NCBI GenBank assembly: GCA_034620365.1
Contig: JAQGEQ010000071.1
Location: forward strand, 1,116,001-1,180,000
Source: Pegea sp. RAD2-039
Taxonomy: Eukaryota; Chordata; Thaliacea; Salpida; Salpidae
DNA length: 64,000 nucleotides
Reading direction: 5' to 3'
A model generated the notes under the pieces. It worked only from the letters and a program-made list of their open reading frames with translations, was not told the origin of the DNA and did not search any database. The position numbers and the translations under genes were made by a program. The stretch's first letter is position 1, and each line of letters starts with the position of its first letter. Positions 48,101-60,332 of the stretch are shown in pieces.

Positions 48101-50541
48101 TATTACAAAAAAGCAAAATAGTTACAAATAAAAATGAAACATAAACTTCAGAATGTTAAGTTCAAATCTTTAGATTCATTATATAGAACTGGAATTCCTT
48201 AAAAATCTCTTAAATTTTTGCATCGTAAGTATCAAATTAGTTTTATAATATTTTCCAATAACTGTACAAAATAAAAATTGATTTTGCGAAATTACTGCTT
48301 AAAAGTTTTTACTTCAATTAATTAAACTCAAAGCTGATTAAATCCACATTTAAGCAATTATTAGTTAGTGAAATATTTTAATCATATAACCTTTTACAAG
48401 CAAAACACAATATCTGAAATAATTGTTGTAATAATTGACTTTAAGTTTAATAATTTTCGACCTTAAAATTATTCCAGTAAAAAAGTTATCTTTCATAGAA
48501 AGATCTTCTATATGTGATATGCTGAATGAAAATATCGAAAATGGTTACGTTTCATGTACTCTTTCTAACGCGCCAGGAAGTGTTTGCGACCACTTTTGTA
48601 ATGAGGGCTACATATTAAGTGGTTCAATTCGCTTGTTATGTAAAATTGACGGTAATTGGTCTTCAGTACCTCCTACATGTGTACCAAGACAAGGTGATTT
48701 GTATTTTAGCTTTTAATTATTTCAACTTTCTCATACTTTTAAAGAATTACTTTAACTGCTTGTAATGCCCTAAGCCGCTATATGTTTAAATAGAAATGTT
48801 AAGAATGTTTCAAAATATCAACATTTAATTATTGTAAGCTGATTATAAATTTAATGAGCTTATTATAGAATTTCTTCTTAGTCATATTTAATTAGAATTT
48901 TTCAAGGTGACTTTTTACTAAAAAAGTCTCGTAAAATTTAATTTAAATGTTTATCAAGCATTCATTTTTAAATATAATCTTAAAACATGAAAGTCAGCGG
49001 TTCACTTTTTGTATATTTTCTTGAGCATACATTATTAGTCAAAAGTACTAAACAACCAAGTTTTAAGTGATGTATTTTTCTATTTAAAAACACGGAAAGC
49101 AATTATGTTGATCTTTGTGGCTTCTACAAGCTGAAAATGATGTAACATATACAGAAATTAATAGTAAATTTCCCCTAATTGTTTTCTGAAAAATAAACTG
49201 AAGAAATCCGTGTCTGTTAAACAAGCAAGCATTTCAAACATTTTTCGGTTTGATACTAAGCTGCATAAAAGCAAATTATTGAAAAATTGTTCCAAAATTG
49301 ATTTTTAACAGAGGTAACAAGTTGTAAGCCTCAACTTAGAGTACCACAGTTTGGTTTTATGGAATGTACAATGGGAAACCAAATTGATTCGATTTGCTCG
49401 TTTCGATGCAACGAAGGATTCGGAACGGAAGGTGAAAGATTCTCACTTTGTCAGAGTAATGGTTCTTGGACTTATCCTTCGCCTAAATGTTTTGGTGAGG
49501 TTTTCTTATAAAGATAATAGATAAATATCAATAATATTATCTGGAAAGTATGTAAACAGAATATAATATCTTTTTTATTTAATTAAATACGCCTTAAATT
49601 TTTTTCTATTTTGATGTTAATAGTAGTTTTCAAAAGTATATTTTGCCAATAAAAACATTGCAATTTTTTCAGTGAAAAATCTAAGTCTTGGTGATTTTGA
49701 TAATAAAATGACGAATAAAAAATATTATAAAAATTCGTTTTGAAACTACTGAAGTTTTTCTTAATTTTCAGTTGGAGACTTAAAGAGTTTTTAAAGAAAT
49801 TAAAAAAAAAGTTTGAAATATTTTAATGGTACCATGTGAAATGAATTAATTTATAAAACAATGAATATCGTTGAAAATCATGTTCTTATATATTACATAA
49901 ACAAAGTTTATATAAAAGTAAAACTGTTTATCCACAAGATCTTAAAAACAAATAAATAAAATACAAAATAGTTAAAATTTGATCAAATCATTCAAATAAC
50001 CGATGACAACATTACTTTCAGATCTTATTTATTATTTCTTTTGGTTTTATTTTGTTATTAACAATAATCTCCTTTAAATGAATAGAAATGAGATGTCCAA
50101 CTCGCAATGGAGATTTAATGAACGTAAAAGTCCTTTGTACAAGTGGAAATAGTATTGGTAGCCTATGCAGATTTAGTTGTAGATCAGGCTACAAGCTTGA
50201 AGGAGAAGAATTCTCTAAATGTGTTGGAGACGCTTCTACTAAATCTGCACAATGGACGAATAATATTCCCAGATGCATTTATGATAAAAGTAACTTGAAA
50301 AATCTTTTATTTTTTTATTTGTTTGAATAATTTAAATTTAAGTAAAACAGATTGTTCTTGAGGATATTAGATATATTTCAATTTGCTTTTTTATTAACTT
50401 TGCCGAACAACTTCAGGTAGGGTTACTACATCTACAAATTTATTTCCTACCTGGATTTTATGTCTGACACGAAAAAATAGGAAAGAATGTCTTCAAAGGA
50501 TGATATTATATTGTTTATTATCAAAAAGTAGATGCCTATGA
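45193..50541 (+). CDS. Secreted protein with five CCP/sushi modules
   Basis: Seven exons join in frame to 400 residues: 45193-45280, 45839-46036, 46741-46929, 48478-48693, 49312-49494, 50086-50289 and 50417-50541 (TGA). Exon 1 encodes a signal peptide (MNSNQLLNTIILLIIQSTLN). Each of exons 2 to 6 is a single CCP module in phase 1-1, the exon arrangement that lets such modules be shuffled. Each module has six cysteines with the selectin-like pattern C...C...GS.C.F.C...G...C...W...P.C, for example VGSACIFACKDG, IGSSCLFGCNKN and IGSLCRFSCRSG. The last exon is short, basic and without a clear membrane segment; it is the least certain. CCP modules mediate protein-protein contact in complement regulators, selectins and many invertebrate immune or adhesion proteins. 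No lectin, EGF or protease domain is present, so the role is unknown. Introns are larger here (up to 1.5 kb) than in most other genes of the window. Confidence 0.8.
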
Positions 50542-52400
50542 TCATAAACTTAATCTTGGTAAAATTAATCGAATAAATAAAAGTTATTAAAATTTCTGAT
50601 TTTTGAATAAAATTTTTTATCGATATTTGAAATTCACTTTGCGACTAATTTCATGAAGGTTTACTAAGAAGTTCGTATTTCATGATTAGTAGTCTCTATA
50701 AATCAAGAAACTAGAATACTGTAATCTTAATTAGTTCAATTGTTATGTTGCAAAGTACAGAATAAAGTAATATTCCCATGAACAAAAGGCCCTATGTAGT
50801 TATCCACAAACCTTATAAAATGATGATTTATGGTTTAGTATTCACTATAAACTTGTTTGATTAATATTTTTCTAATTACCATAAAAAATTAAATAGTATT
50901 GAAGATTAATTTTTTTTTGCATTTGCAGTTCTGATTGTGTTTTTATTAAGTTCGTGTAATTTGTATTAAAAGATTCAAATATTTTTCAATACAAGAAATA
51001 TCAAACTGTTAAGTTAAATTTTATTGAAGCATTCGTTATAAGTATAGTTATAGAAATTAAGAATTAATCTAGGATTTAATCATTAAAATAATTCAAAAAC
51101 TAGAGTCAACAAAATTATTTGTTTAAAACATTATATATTTACGAAATTCAAAAGTATACCGATCATGTAATTCATCAATTTAACAAAAATATTTGCAAAA
51201 AAGAACTATTTTCTTTGAATAAGATAAAAATAACTAAAAGTATCTAAATTTGACAAACTTGGATATTTAAAGAGTTCCTTAATTTTGGTAATTAGTTATC
51301 AAAATAATAAAGAATATTTTACTGGTTTATTATAGGTAGCTTAAGAGTCACGTGACTAAACAAAGCCTTGGGCTATTTTTTCACGGTTGAAATAATTTAA
51401 ATTTTAAAACACAGCATAAATTTTTGATGAACAAATAATTAGCACTTGTTTGTACAAAAATAGTTAACAGCCAAGCATTGTTTACTCCAACTTATAAAAG
51501 CACACGAAAAAAACTACTATAATAGTCGTAGTATAATTGCATTATATTTATAGTGTTTAAAAAAACTAAACAAAAACTAAAAAGACTTTTATTTTTGTCA
51601 TAAGTAGTGAAATTTTAGTATATGAAAAATGAATGTTGATGAAAATAGAAGATCTTCGTTCATTTTAGCCAACTTGTTCGAATACTGAGTTTTAAAGTCA
51701 GATTTTTTTTATATTGAATTTCCTTGGTAAAAAGCAACATTAAAATTTCTTTTGACAAAATATTCATTCAAACATTTGTTAAGATGATCATTCTTCTTTC
51801 AAGAACGCACTAAAATGGAGCTGAAGTCATTTTACAAGATGTCGTTTCTACAAAATCCCACTTTTAACACTTCTTAAACTTTTTTACGATACTGTGTCTT
51901 ATTATACAAGTTAGTTTTTTTCTCCAAAATAAACATTGGAATTTAGTTAGTCGCAACTGAATAACTTACAGACCTTGAAGGGTTCAGGCTGTTACTGAAT
52001 TATAATCAGCTCTCTACAGTTGAAAAACTACAGCACAACTTCAAGTAAGTTTTTTTTATATTTATGAAAAAGTCATTATATTTAATAAACCAAATTAGAA
52101 AACAACGTTATTGAAGCAGCATCTCAATTTAAGCCTAAATAAAGAAATTTAGGCTATGACCCAAAGTATCACATCTAATGGTGTTACTTGCCGATACTGT
52201 TGATTATATTGCGTGCCCTACTTATAGTACTAGAAGAACTTTCATTTGCGCATACTTTGGTACCTACCTTCATCTTGATACATTAACCTCTTAAATAAAT
52301 CTCTAAAATATTTCAGATAATATAATAGAAGAGGCCTATTTCGGCTGAGAATAGCCATACAGTATATGCTTTGAATGATGATTTAAAAACGAAGGAAAAC
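50542..52400. other. AT-rich intergenic spacer
   Basis: Nothing recognised on either strand. Confidence 0.5.
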
Positions 52401-53560
52401 ACAGTAAGATGCAATAGGAAACCTTTGGGGCTTTTTTTTCAAGTCGGCTTTTCTTCTCTATCCTTCATTCATTTGTGGAGTAGAGAGCGCCAACTAGAGC
52501 AATCTACTCCAAACCCTCCTAATTACTGGTATTGATGTTGAGCGATTTCATATCGCGCTTGCAAGTATCTTTAAAGCGAAAAGAACGCCTATATTGCGTT
52601 TATCTTTTGCTAGCTCCTCATACAACAGACCCTTTGAGATCTGTCCCTTATCCATCCGAGCCAGCAAAGCTTTTGCTTGCTTAGCATACCTTGCATTGAC
52701 GTCAGACCGGTGCACCTCAAGATTTTCTTGTTTGAGATCTTTTGCTGTCAGTTTAAGACGAGGAGTTTAAGAAGTGTATACTTTAGGCAAAGGCTTTATA
52801 GATGGTAGTCTTGATTTTGATAGCTTTGATAACTTTGGAGAATTCCAAACCCTGGAGGCGAACCGTGCAGATGTATTAGATGCTTTATCAATGCGACTGT
52901 TGATCTCGGCTTCGATTAATGCTGATAATAGTATTTTTGAGCCGAGACAGACAAAATACTCTATAGACTTAACATCACAGACATTGATATTGTTTGGCTG
53001 TGGAACGTTAACACCTTGGCTGAGAACTTTTGTTTATCCAAAAAAATTTGTCTTCCAAAGTCTGTACTAGCTGATGAATATCGGTCTACCAGCATCTGTA
53101 CGTACGCGCATAACTTCTGGAACCAAAATTTTTTCTAACATTATTATATCGTGCAGAAGAGGCGTTCCATTGTATCCAGTGCGGTGTTTTTCATGGTGTT
53201 GTGTTGGGAGTAGGGAAGTAAAAAATGCTCCACCCATCTCCCTAATTGTTTATCTCTATCGTACAAGATGTCTCCTGTAGTTGCAAGGGAGTAGTTAAAG
53301 GTTTTGTAGGTCTGGTTGCATACCTAAGACCATTGTAAACGGATATGGTGTGACCCTTTGCTGCTGTAGCTTCAGTCTTTTCGCTTTTGCAAAGCCAAAA
53401 CTCGTTAGTATATTTTCTTCCGGCTGTACAAATGTCTTTCTAGCCTTCCGCAAATTGCTGAGAGTTGTTAGGCTAGGTTTATGCTAGCTTTGCTGCGTGC
53501 GCTTAGCGAGGGGAAGTAACGTATCGATGTTTTCTTCAAAACAGTCTTTGTTATTTTGAT
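52400..53560 (-). mobile_element. Decayed, internally deleted LINE (RTE/I-like)
   Basis: The minus strand starts near 53560 with linker-type sequence and a degenerate RWVEHF motif around 53210. It then jumps, at about 53080, to the post-reverse-transcriptase region (VKSIEYFVCLGSKI, EINSRIDKASNTSARF, RVWN) and ends with GRPFLRFKDTCKRDMKS-like sequence near 52560 and an ALYSTNE-like C-terminus near 52480. The catalytic core with the YADD/FADD motif is missing, so the copy was deleted internally as well as mutated. It is much richer in GC than its flanks. Motifs read through several frameshifts, so the boundaries are approximate. Confidence 0.65.
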
Positions 53561-54364
53561 TCTCCATTTCAAAAACGTTTAGTGCACCGTCATATATAAG
53601 AACAATCAACAACCAAAACTAATTACCTTCTTATATTTTTCTATATGATCGAATATATTTTTAATTTTGCTTTTAGTACATTTGATACAAAAATTTGAAA
53701 TAATTCTATTCGAATAAATTACTTTTGAGTTAATTTCCTTCGTCTCCTTAGTATAAAACTGTTATTGACAATACTCTAGAATTTATTTTATAAATGTTTA
53801 AATGTTTTATGTGTAACATTTATGAATGCGCCCATTATAGGTGTCAAAAAGTTGGCTTCTTTTTCGTAATACTACTTGTTGTTAAACTTATATTTGATAT
53901 CAGTTTTTAATTATAGTTCTTATTTTTTTATGTTTTATCAAGTATCTATATGTTTAAAAAACTAAAATACAATTTTTTAGAAATAGAATTTAATATAACA
54001 GAACATGAAAGCTTATAAACTGTATTAAATTACTTTAAAATTAGATAAGTAATGTAATAGTTGAAAGATCTGAATTTTTTTATTATTTTACTTTGTAGTT
54101 TGTATAAAGTAATTCATTTTTTACAAAAAAAAATTACTTTTTTAGTTTGTGTTTAGTAAATCATAAATTTTTCTGTCTTAAAGATTTTGTCAATTATTTA
54201 ATGATACATTTTTCATATACACCGTTTAATAGTTTTACAAACATCTGTTTGTTATTAAAACTTTTGTGCCAAAAATATGACTTACACATCAATATGCTTA
54301 ACAAAAATCTAACAAAAATTTTATAGAGTTTTTAGAAATAAATATCATTATATCTATAGCAGTA
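53561..54364. other. Upstream region of the nicotinamidase gene
   Basis: AT-rich with no exon recognised. Acceptor-like AG sites (TTTTATAG, GTTTTTAG) lie shortly before the start codon, compatible with a 5' UTR intron or trans-splicing. Confidence 0.35.
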
Positions 54365-55953
54365 ATGGTTAAACAAGCCTTAATTGTTGTTGATATGCAA
54401 AATGATTTTTTAACTGGAACATTATCCTTAAAAGAATGTCCTGCAAAACAAGTATGTTTATAAATAAGATTAAATCTTTTGTTACTAAATTTATTTTGAC
54501 TAAATAATGATTGGTCATTAGAAATTATATTGTTATTTTGTGTAAAATTATCTGATAACTTCTCTAGTAGACAATAGATTTTAATAATTAGCTTTTGTAT
54601 TATAGCTTATATTTATTGTATTTTTTTTGTAAATTCAAACAAAAGTAACTATAATTACTTGATGTTTTTTTTTTAAATTAAGGATGGTGTTAAAGTTGTT
54701 TCTATTATCAATGATATTATTAAGAAAAAGAATTGGGATTTAGTTGTTTATACTTTTGATTGGCACCCGAATAATCATATTTCATTTGTCACAAATGCAC
54801 AAAAGTATGTACAACATGAAAAATCTGAGGTAGACTTAATGTTGATTTTAATTTTGAGTAGAGATTTTTAAATCTAGACATGTCATTAAAACTGTTCTAA
54901 TTTATACTCAATAAATGTTTCAACGCATTTAAAGTATGCTACTGTGTTTAATACAAGTTATTTCATAGGCATCAACAGCCAAAGCTGAAATATATGATAA
55001 ACTTACTTTTAACATTGATGGTTTTGCTCAAGAACAGATTATGTGGCCTCCTCACTGTATACAAGAGAGTTGGGGCGCTAAACTACATAATGACTTATAT
55101 GTAACAGATACTTATTTTTCTTATTTTATTCAAATTAAATTAGTTTTCTGAGTGTTAAATATTTGTAATCTCAAAATTTGTTAATATCAAAGCTGATATG
55201 ATCAAAAGTAAATGTATAAATCTCTATATAGATAAGTCCTAATGGAGTGAAGATTTATAAAGGAGATAATAATACTATTGATTCTTATTCTGCTTTTTTT
55301 GATAATGGCAAAGTTAAAGAAACTAAACTTCGTGAAGTACTGCTTGAGCATAAAATAGATTCTACTTATATTTGTGGTGTAGCTACAGATGTATGTGTCA
55401 ATTTCACAGCTCTTGATAGCCATGAAATTGGGTTTGAGGTACTTTGAATTTATTTTTTAATTTGCCATGGTTAAACAGATGTTTAATACAATTTTTTTAA
55501 TTTAAAAATGTTTCACAAAATTTACCAATTACTTGTGTTGTAATTTTTTGTGAAGAAAACTATAATCAATTTTAGCTCATTTAATATTTAGTGTTGAAAG
55601 TTTTCAAGTAATTGCAAATATTTATCAACTGATGATATAGATATTACTTTAACACTTTATATTGTTTATTTTAAACATATATAATACTATAATTAATGTA
55701 AATAGTATAAGTTTCTTTTCTGTTGTTAAACTTAACATATGGGAATTTATATTCAAAGAATAACAATTATCATTTTTTTAGTAAAAGATTTTTTAAACTT
55801 TGTATTTACTGATAAATTTCTTTCTACCAGACCCATGTGTTTATTGATGCTTGTGCAGGTGTTAGTCTCACTGGAATAAAAGAAACTTTGGAAACTTTTA
55901 AGAGTAAAGGAATCAAAATTATTACAAGTGATTGTGTCAGTAATAATATTTAA
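54365..55953 (+). CDS. Nicotinamidase (isochorismatase fold)
   Basis: Hydrolyses nicotinamide to nicotinate in the NAD+ salvage pathway used by invertebrates (yeast Pnc1, worm PNC-1, fly Naam). Five exons, all phase 0, give 231 residues: 54365-54451, 54683-54829, 54969-55100, 55232-55438 and 55831-55953. Visible signatures: the N-terminal strand ALIVVDMQNDFLTG with the catalytic Asp; FDWHPNNHISF with the metal-binding Asp and two His; WPPHCIQ; the catalytic Lys in VKIYKGDN; and the catalytic Cys in GVATDVCVNFTAL. All required residues are present, and the length is close to that of compact members. No targeting signal is visible, so it is probably cytosolic. Vertebrates lost this enzyme, which helps place the organism. 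Confidence 0.95.
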
Positions 55954-56705
55954 ATAATTATTTTGCTTGTATATTTTTCATGTGGCTTAAATTTGTTTTT
56001 TTACTTTAAATTATTAATAATTTTTATTTGATACAATATAAATTAAGACTTTTATTTAAAGTTTTATTACTAGATATCAGTTATTAATCTAGTTTATTTT
56101 TAGATAATTTTAATTTTTTTTTGTTATTTTCTTTTGCTTCATAAAATCTTTAAATCATAACCCTACAAATTACTCAGAATTATTATTTTTTTAGATTTAA
56201 TATGTGTTGATTTGGAGTAAACACGACTCTTCTGTTTTTACGATTCAGATGATTCTAACTAAATATTTTCAGATTGAACTTTTCATTTTTTAAAATTATT
56301 TTATTAAACTATTTGGCAGTTAAATATTTCATTTACAAATCTGGAGTGAGCTGTCACTAAAAATGTTTCATTTTTCTATTGCACTTTTTATAAGAGTTTC
56401 TTGCTACAAATTGTGTATCATAAGTTTGAATAATAATCTAATAAAATGATTTCAATTGTACAATCTACTGTAGATGTTTGCTTGTGCCAAATTAACCTAT
56501 ATTTTGTGTAAAATTTGTTAGATCATTTGCTTTAGCTGTTTAAAGGTCCTTGCCTATACTATTATTACAAAAAAGTATATATAAAACTCACTGTTAAGAA
56601 TTTAAAAAGCTGATGAGCTTAGATTTTCAATCACAGTATCTTATGTAATCTACAACTTTTATAATTGCACTTGTTTGTAAACGGTACATCAATTATTTTT
56701 TATTT
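55954..56705. other. Shared 3' flank of two convergent genes
   Basis: Contains the 3' untranslated regions of the nicotinamidase gene and the beta-lactamase-like gene. No exon or repeat is recognised. Confidence 0.5.
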
Positions 56706-59700
56706 TTATAAGATAGAGTACTTTTTATGTTCTAAATACAACGTTTGTATTATATCGAAAATTAAGTCTTCAACAGATCCAAAATCTTTACTGTCGCAGA
56801 GTATGGCTCCGACAATAATATCTCCATCGTGATCAGCTATCGTCTCTCCCAAGGGATACATTAAAGGACTAATCTGTTTCACGTCATCTGGATCATTCAC
56901 TGAAGCACCATTTGATTTGTCGAACAAAATCATCAAACCGGCTTCCCCTTCTTTCTTTCGTGTGCTTTTATATAAGGCTTGTATTTCAGGCCGGTTCTTT
57001 ATAAAAAAAAGCACAATAATTTTACTTATTCAAAGCGATGATATGTTAAAGCTAAAGTGGTTTACGTTTGGAGTATTTTGAAAATCGTTATAATATCTGA
57101 AAATATTCCATCCTAGCACAGTTGAACTTTGTTTAATCTCTCTGGCAAAAGGATTTTGTGATAATCGAAAGAAAGCTGGATCTGGGTCTAGCTGGGTAAA
57201 AATGGAGCTTGCCTAAAGTCAACAGTTTCAAAAAGTATAAATTAGAAAAGTTGAATACAAAGTAGAAATTTTACATCTACCGTTTGATGCTGTAGTGGTT
57301 CTATAGGCAGGTTGTCATCATTCTGAAAAACAAAGCGACTTTTTAACACAACTTTCATCAACCAAATAATCCGACAAGATCTCATGTAATATAGGAAATG
57401 AATAATTTTGATAAAAATGTAAAGTTAGCTTTCGTCCTTACCGTAATACATTGCGCCATTATATTTCCATATTTGACCAAATCACTCAGAGTTGAACACA
57501 TTCCATAGCATGCACGGCCATAACCGAAGCCATGTTCAGAACTTCTATTTCCTCTAATTATATGGCTTTGAGGACTAAATAATCTTATCCAGTTAGACTT
57601 TGGTCTATTTAAACAATAAAATTGTTATGAAAATATTTGACTAACTCAAATTATGTTTTTAAAACAGTAAATTTAGAAGTATTACTGATTTATTGCTTTA
57701 GATACAGTCAACTAAAAAATATAAAAAGCAAACATATGGGTATGAGCTACCAGCTATAACTATGCAAAGTAAATACCAACATAATGATAAGTACCTTTTT
57801 GCATCTAATGCTAAATGATCATTTTCAATAAAGTCAGTATCATATAAGCCCATTTTAGCTAGCTCGTCTTTTACATCTTCGATAAAGTTTTGTTTTGTAA
57901 CTGCTTCATATATTATTGCAAGTAATTGGTACCCATAATTAGACTCTATACTTTTGGTACCTGGCAAATAAACCTTAAAAATCTCAGTGTTAATTAATCA
58001 AAATAATCTTTTAACACAAAATCTAGTTTCTGACTTTGCAACAACTATCGGATGAGTTATACATTATTAATTGCTGACTATTCTAAGAACTCTAATTTAT
58101 AGAAGAAATATTTTAAACGAGTTTCTCCTAACAGTAATTAGACATAGTTATACGTATTTACCAGGTACAAACTCCAGGCCATTTAGCCTTATAAAGGTCG
58201 TAATAAAACCACTAAAATTTGAAAAACCATAATCTCCTTGGTCCCTAGTGTTAGTATCCACAAGATTCGCTATAACTTCAAATCGACTTTCTTCGGTTTT
58301 TATACCAGAAGAATGTTGTAAAAGTTGCCCAATACTTACCTGCTGGCCTTGATAAAGTCCGTTCTATAAAACAATTTCAAATTTACATGTATTGAGAAAA
58401 ATTATATAAAAATGAATAATTATTAGTAATTGCTGTCTCGCTCTAATATTCTTGTATCTCTTTTTACAATCTCGATTTAGTAGAGTATATAATAACTTCT
58501 AGTTCTACAAAATCTGATGACTTAAGTTCAGTTGTTCAGAATATGCTAAGCTTACAAAAATAATTTATTGTATTAAGTAAAAGCAGTTGAAAGCAGTTTT
58601 CATGTAGTTGATAAATTCGTGAAGATCTATATGCGTATTTCTAATTGCAGATAGCCCAGTTTTGGATTAACTAAAAAGTTCAAAAGTGTGTTTACATTTC
58701 ACAGCTAAAGTAAAATATTTTTTTCGGTAAGTTTCTACAACTTCGAATACTTCTTTTCAGTCAGAACAATTTTAAGCTTCAATTTAAAAACTGTTGGCTT
58801 TTAATTGTTTGTCTGAAAGTAAACAACTCTTGTTGAAAAGTATCTCCCTAGATAGTAATCAGCATATTTTGTTGATGAAAAGCTGTTGAAAATATTTAAA
58901 AAACAGTATTTTTCTATTTTCTAATGAACGGTCAGTGGTCATATTACAGCTTAAGGTGTTTTTGTTTTTCTGGGCCTTTATATCAGAATGAAAACAGTAA
59001 TAATGACTGCAAACTTTACATTAAAAAATTATAAGGTTTGCTAATTACCAAGTCTTGTGCCAATCTTATTGGTGGTAGACGACTACCTAGAACTTCGTGA
59101 ACATTGGTATCTAAGCTTAATTTGCCTTCTTGTATCAGTTTCAAAATCATTAAGCTTGTAAACACTTTAGTAACATTTCCTATAGGCCCAACCATATCAA
59201 TGCTTGCTTCAACAGAATCATCCACGTCTTGATTTCTATATGCTAAATCATATGATGTTGTTTTAAGTTTAAAATCTTTTTTTTTTGAACTTGCAACGAG
59301 TTATCATATATTTTTTAATTAACTGCAGTCAATTTTAGTTTAGTTTTCTACACTGCTTGTTTTATCTGAACTTTAAATGAAATCAAGTTACAGTACATTG
59401 AGAAAATGTTTAATGTTTCATGACTTTATAACAAATCAAACCGTTTATAATTATTTTTGAATAAAACCAATTTTCTCATTAAGTTTATATAAAAATAATT
59501 TAATTATTTTTGATTATGATTTCTGCCAAAACACCTTAATGTTTCACAAATCTACCCACCTTGCTTAAATACCATTTGACCATTAATTGATACTGCTGCA
59601 GCAAAACAACCTTCATTCACTCCATCACTAGAAACTTGATGGATCTTATATACTCTATTAAGCCTTCTTTTGATTACATCAGAAGCCTAGAAAATTTAAA

Positions 59701-60332
59701 CTATTTCATAATTTTCAATTCAATAATGAAACTGATTTCAGATAAGTTTAGTTGAATGAGGAATTATTAGCTGATAAGGTATAGAACTTTAATAGATATC
59801 ATATTGTTGGTTTTTTTCTGGAATTAGTATTCAAAATAAGTACATTGATCTGTTTTGTATGATAGCTTTAAACGTTCTTTAAATTATAAACAATAAACTG
59901 AAAATATTAATAATTATATATAAGCTCATGAAATTTAGATGAAATAAACAAAATACAAGTAAAGCTACTAAGTTAGCCTGTTTAATACCACTAAAAATGT
60001 ATAAGACATATTTTTACATTTATTATATCTTCATGGTCATCCATTATATTCGGAAACTCATCCATGTATGGTCTAAAAGCATCTTGACTTAAAACACTGT
60101 CAATCTTGTGTATGGGATTCAAAAGATGTTGTAAGGGACTAAATGGGTCCCTAAATTGTCTACGATATTCATCATTAACTTCAGAAATATTTAAACTTTT
60201 TTCATCATTTTCATAAACTAAACTCTCACATTCAAGCTTTGGATGGAAATTTTGCAAGCTTTTTAAGCCAACTAAGTTAATCAAAAATGGCTTTAAAATA
60301 TGTCGCATTGATTGTTTTAAGTATTTACTCAT
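56706..60332 (-). CDS. Beta-lactamase-fold (LACTB-like) protein lacking catalytic residues
   Basis: Nine exons join in frame to 559 residues: 60018-60332, 59560-59686, 59049-59275, 58162-58363, 57795-57960, 57442-57604, 57281-57322, 57066-57212 and 56706-56996. The fold is that of the serine beta-lactamase/LACTB family: VTKVFTSLMILKLIQEGKL, VSIGQLLQHSSGI, LEFVPGTKSIESNYGYQLL and GMCSTLSDLVKYGN all fall in the expected order. However, the active-site Ser-x-x-Lys is Asn-Val-Thr-Lys (GNVTK), the Tyr-Ser-Asn motif is Glu-Ser-Asn (IESNYGY), and no His-Thr-Gly-Gly or Lys-Thr-Gly motif is seen in the last exons. The frame is open and introns are well formed, so this looks like an expressed pseudoenzyme and not a decayed gene. 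The 105-residue exon 1 is acidic and has no clear signal peptide or membrane segment. The exon 3 acceptor (A-rich) is the weakest junction. Confidence 0.82.

Noticed and set aside
52774-53280. Two plus-strand open frames of 98 and 68 residues
   Set aside because: They are antisense to a decayed LINE whose motifs are legible on the minus strand.
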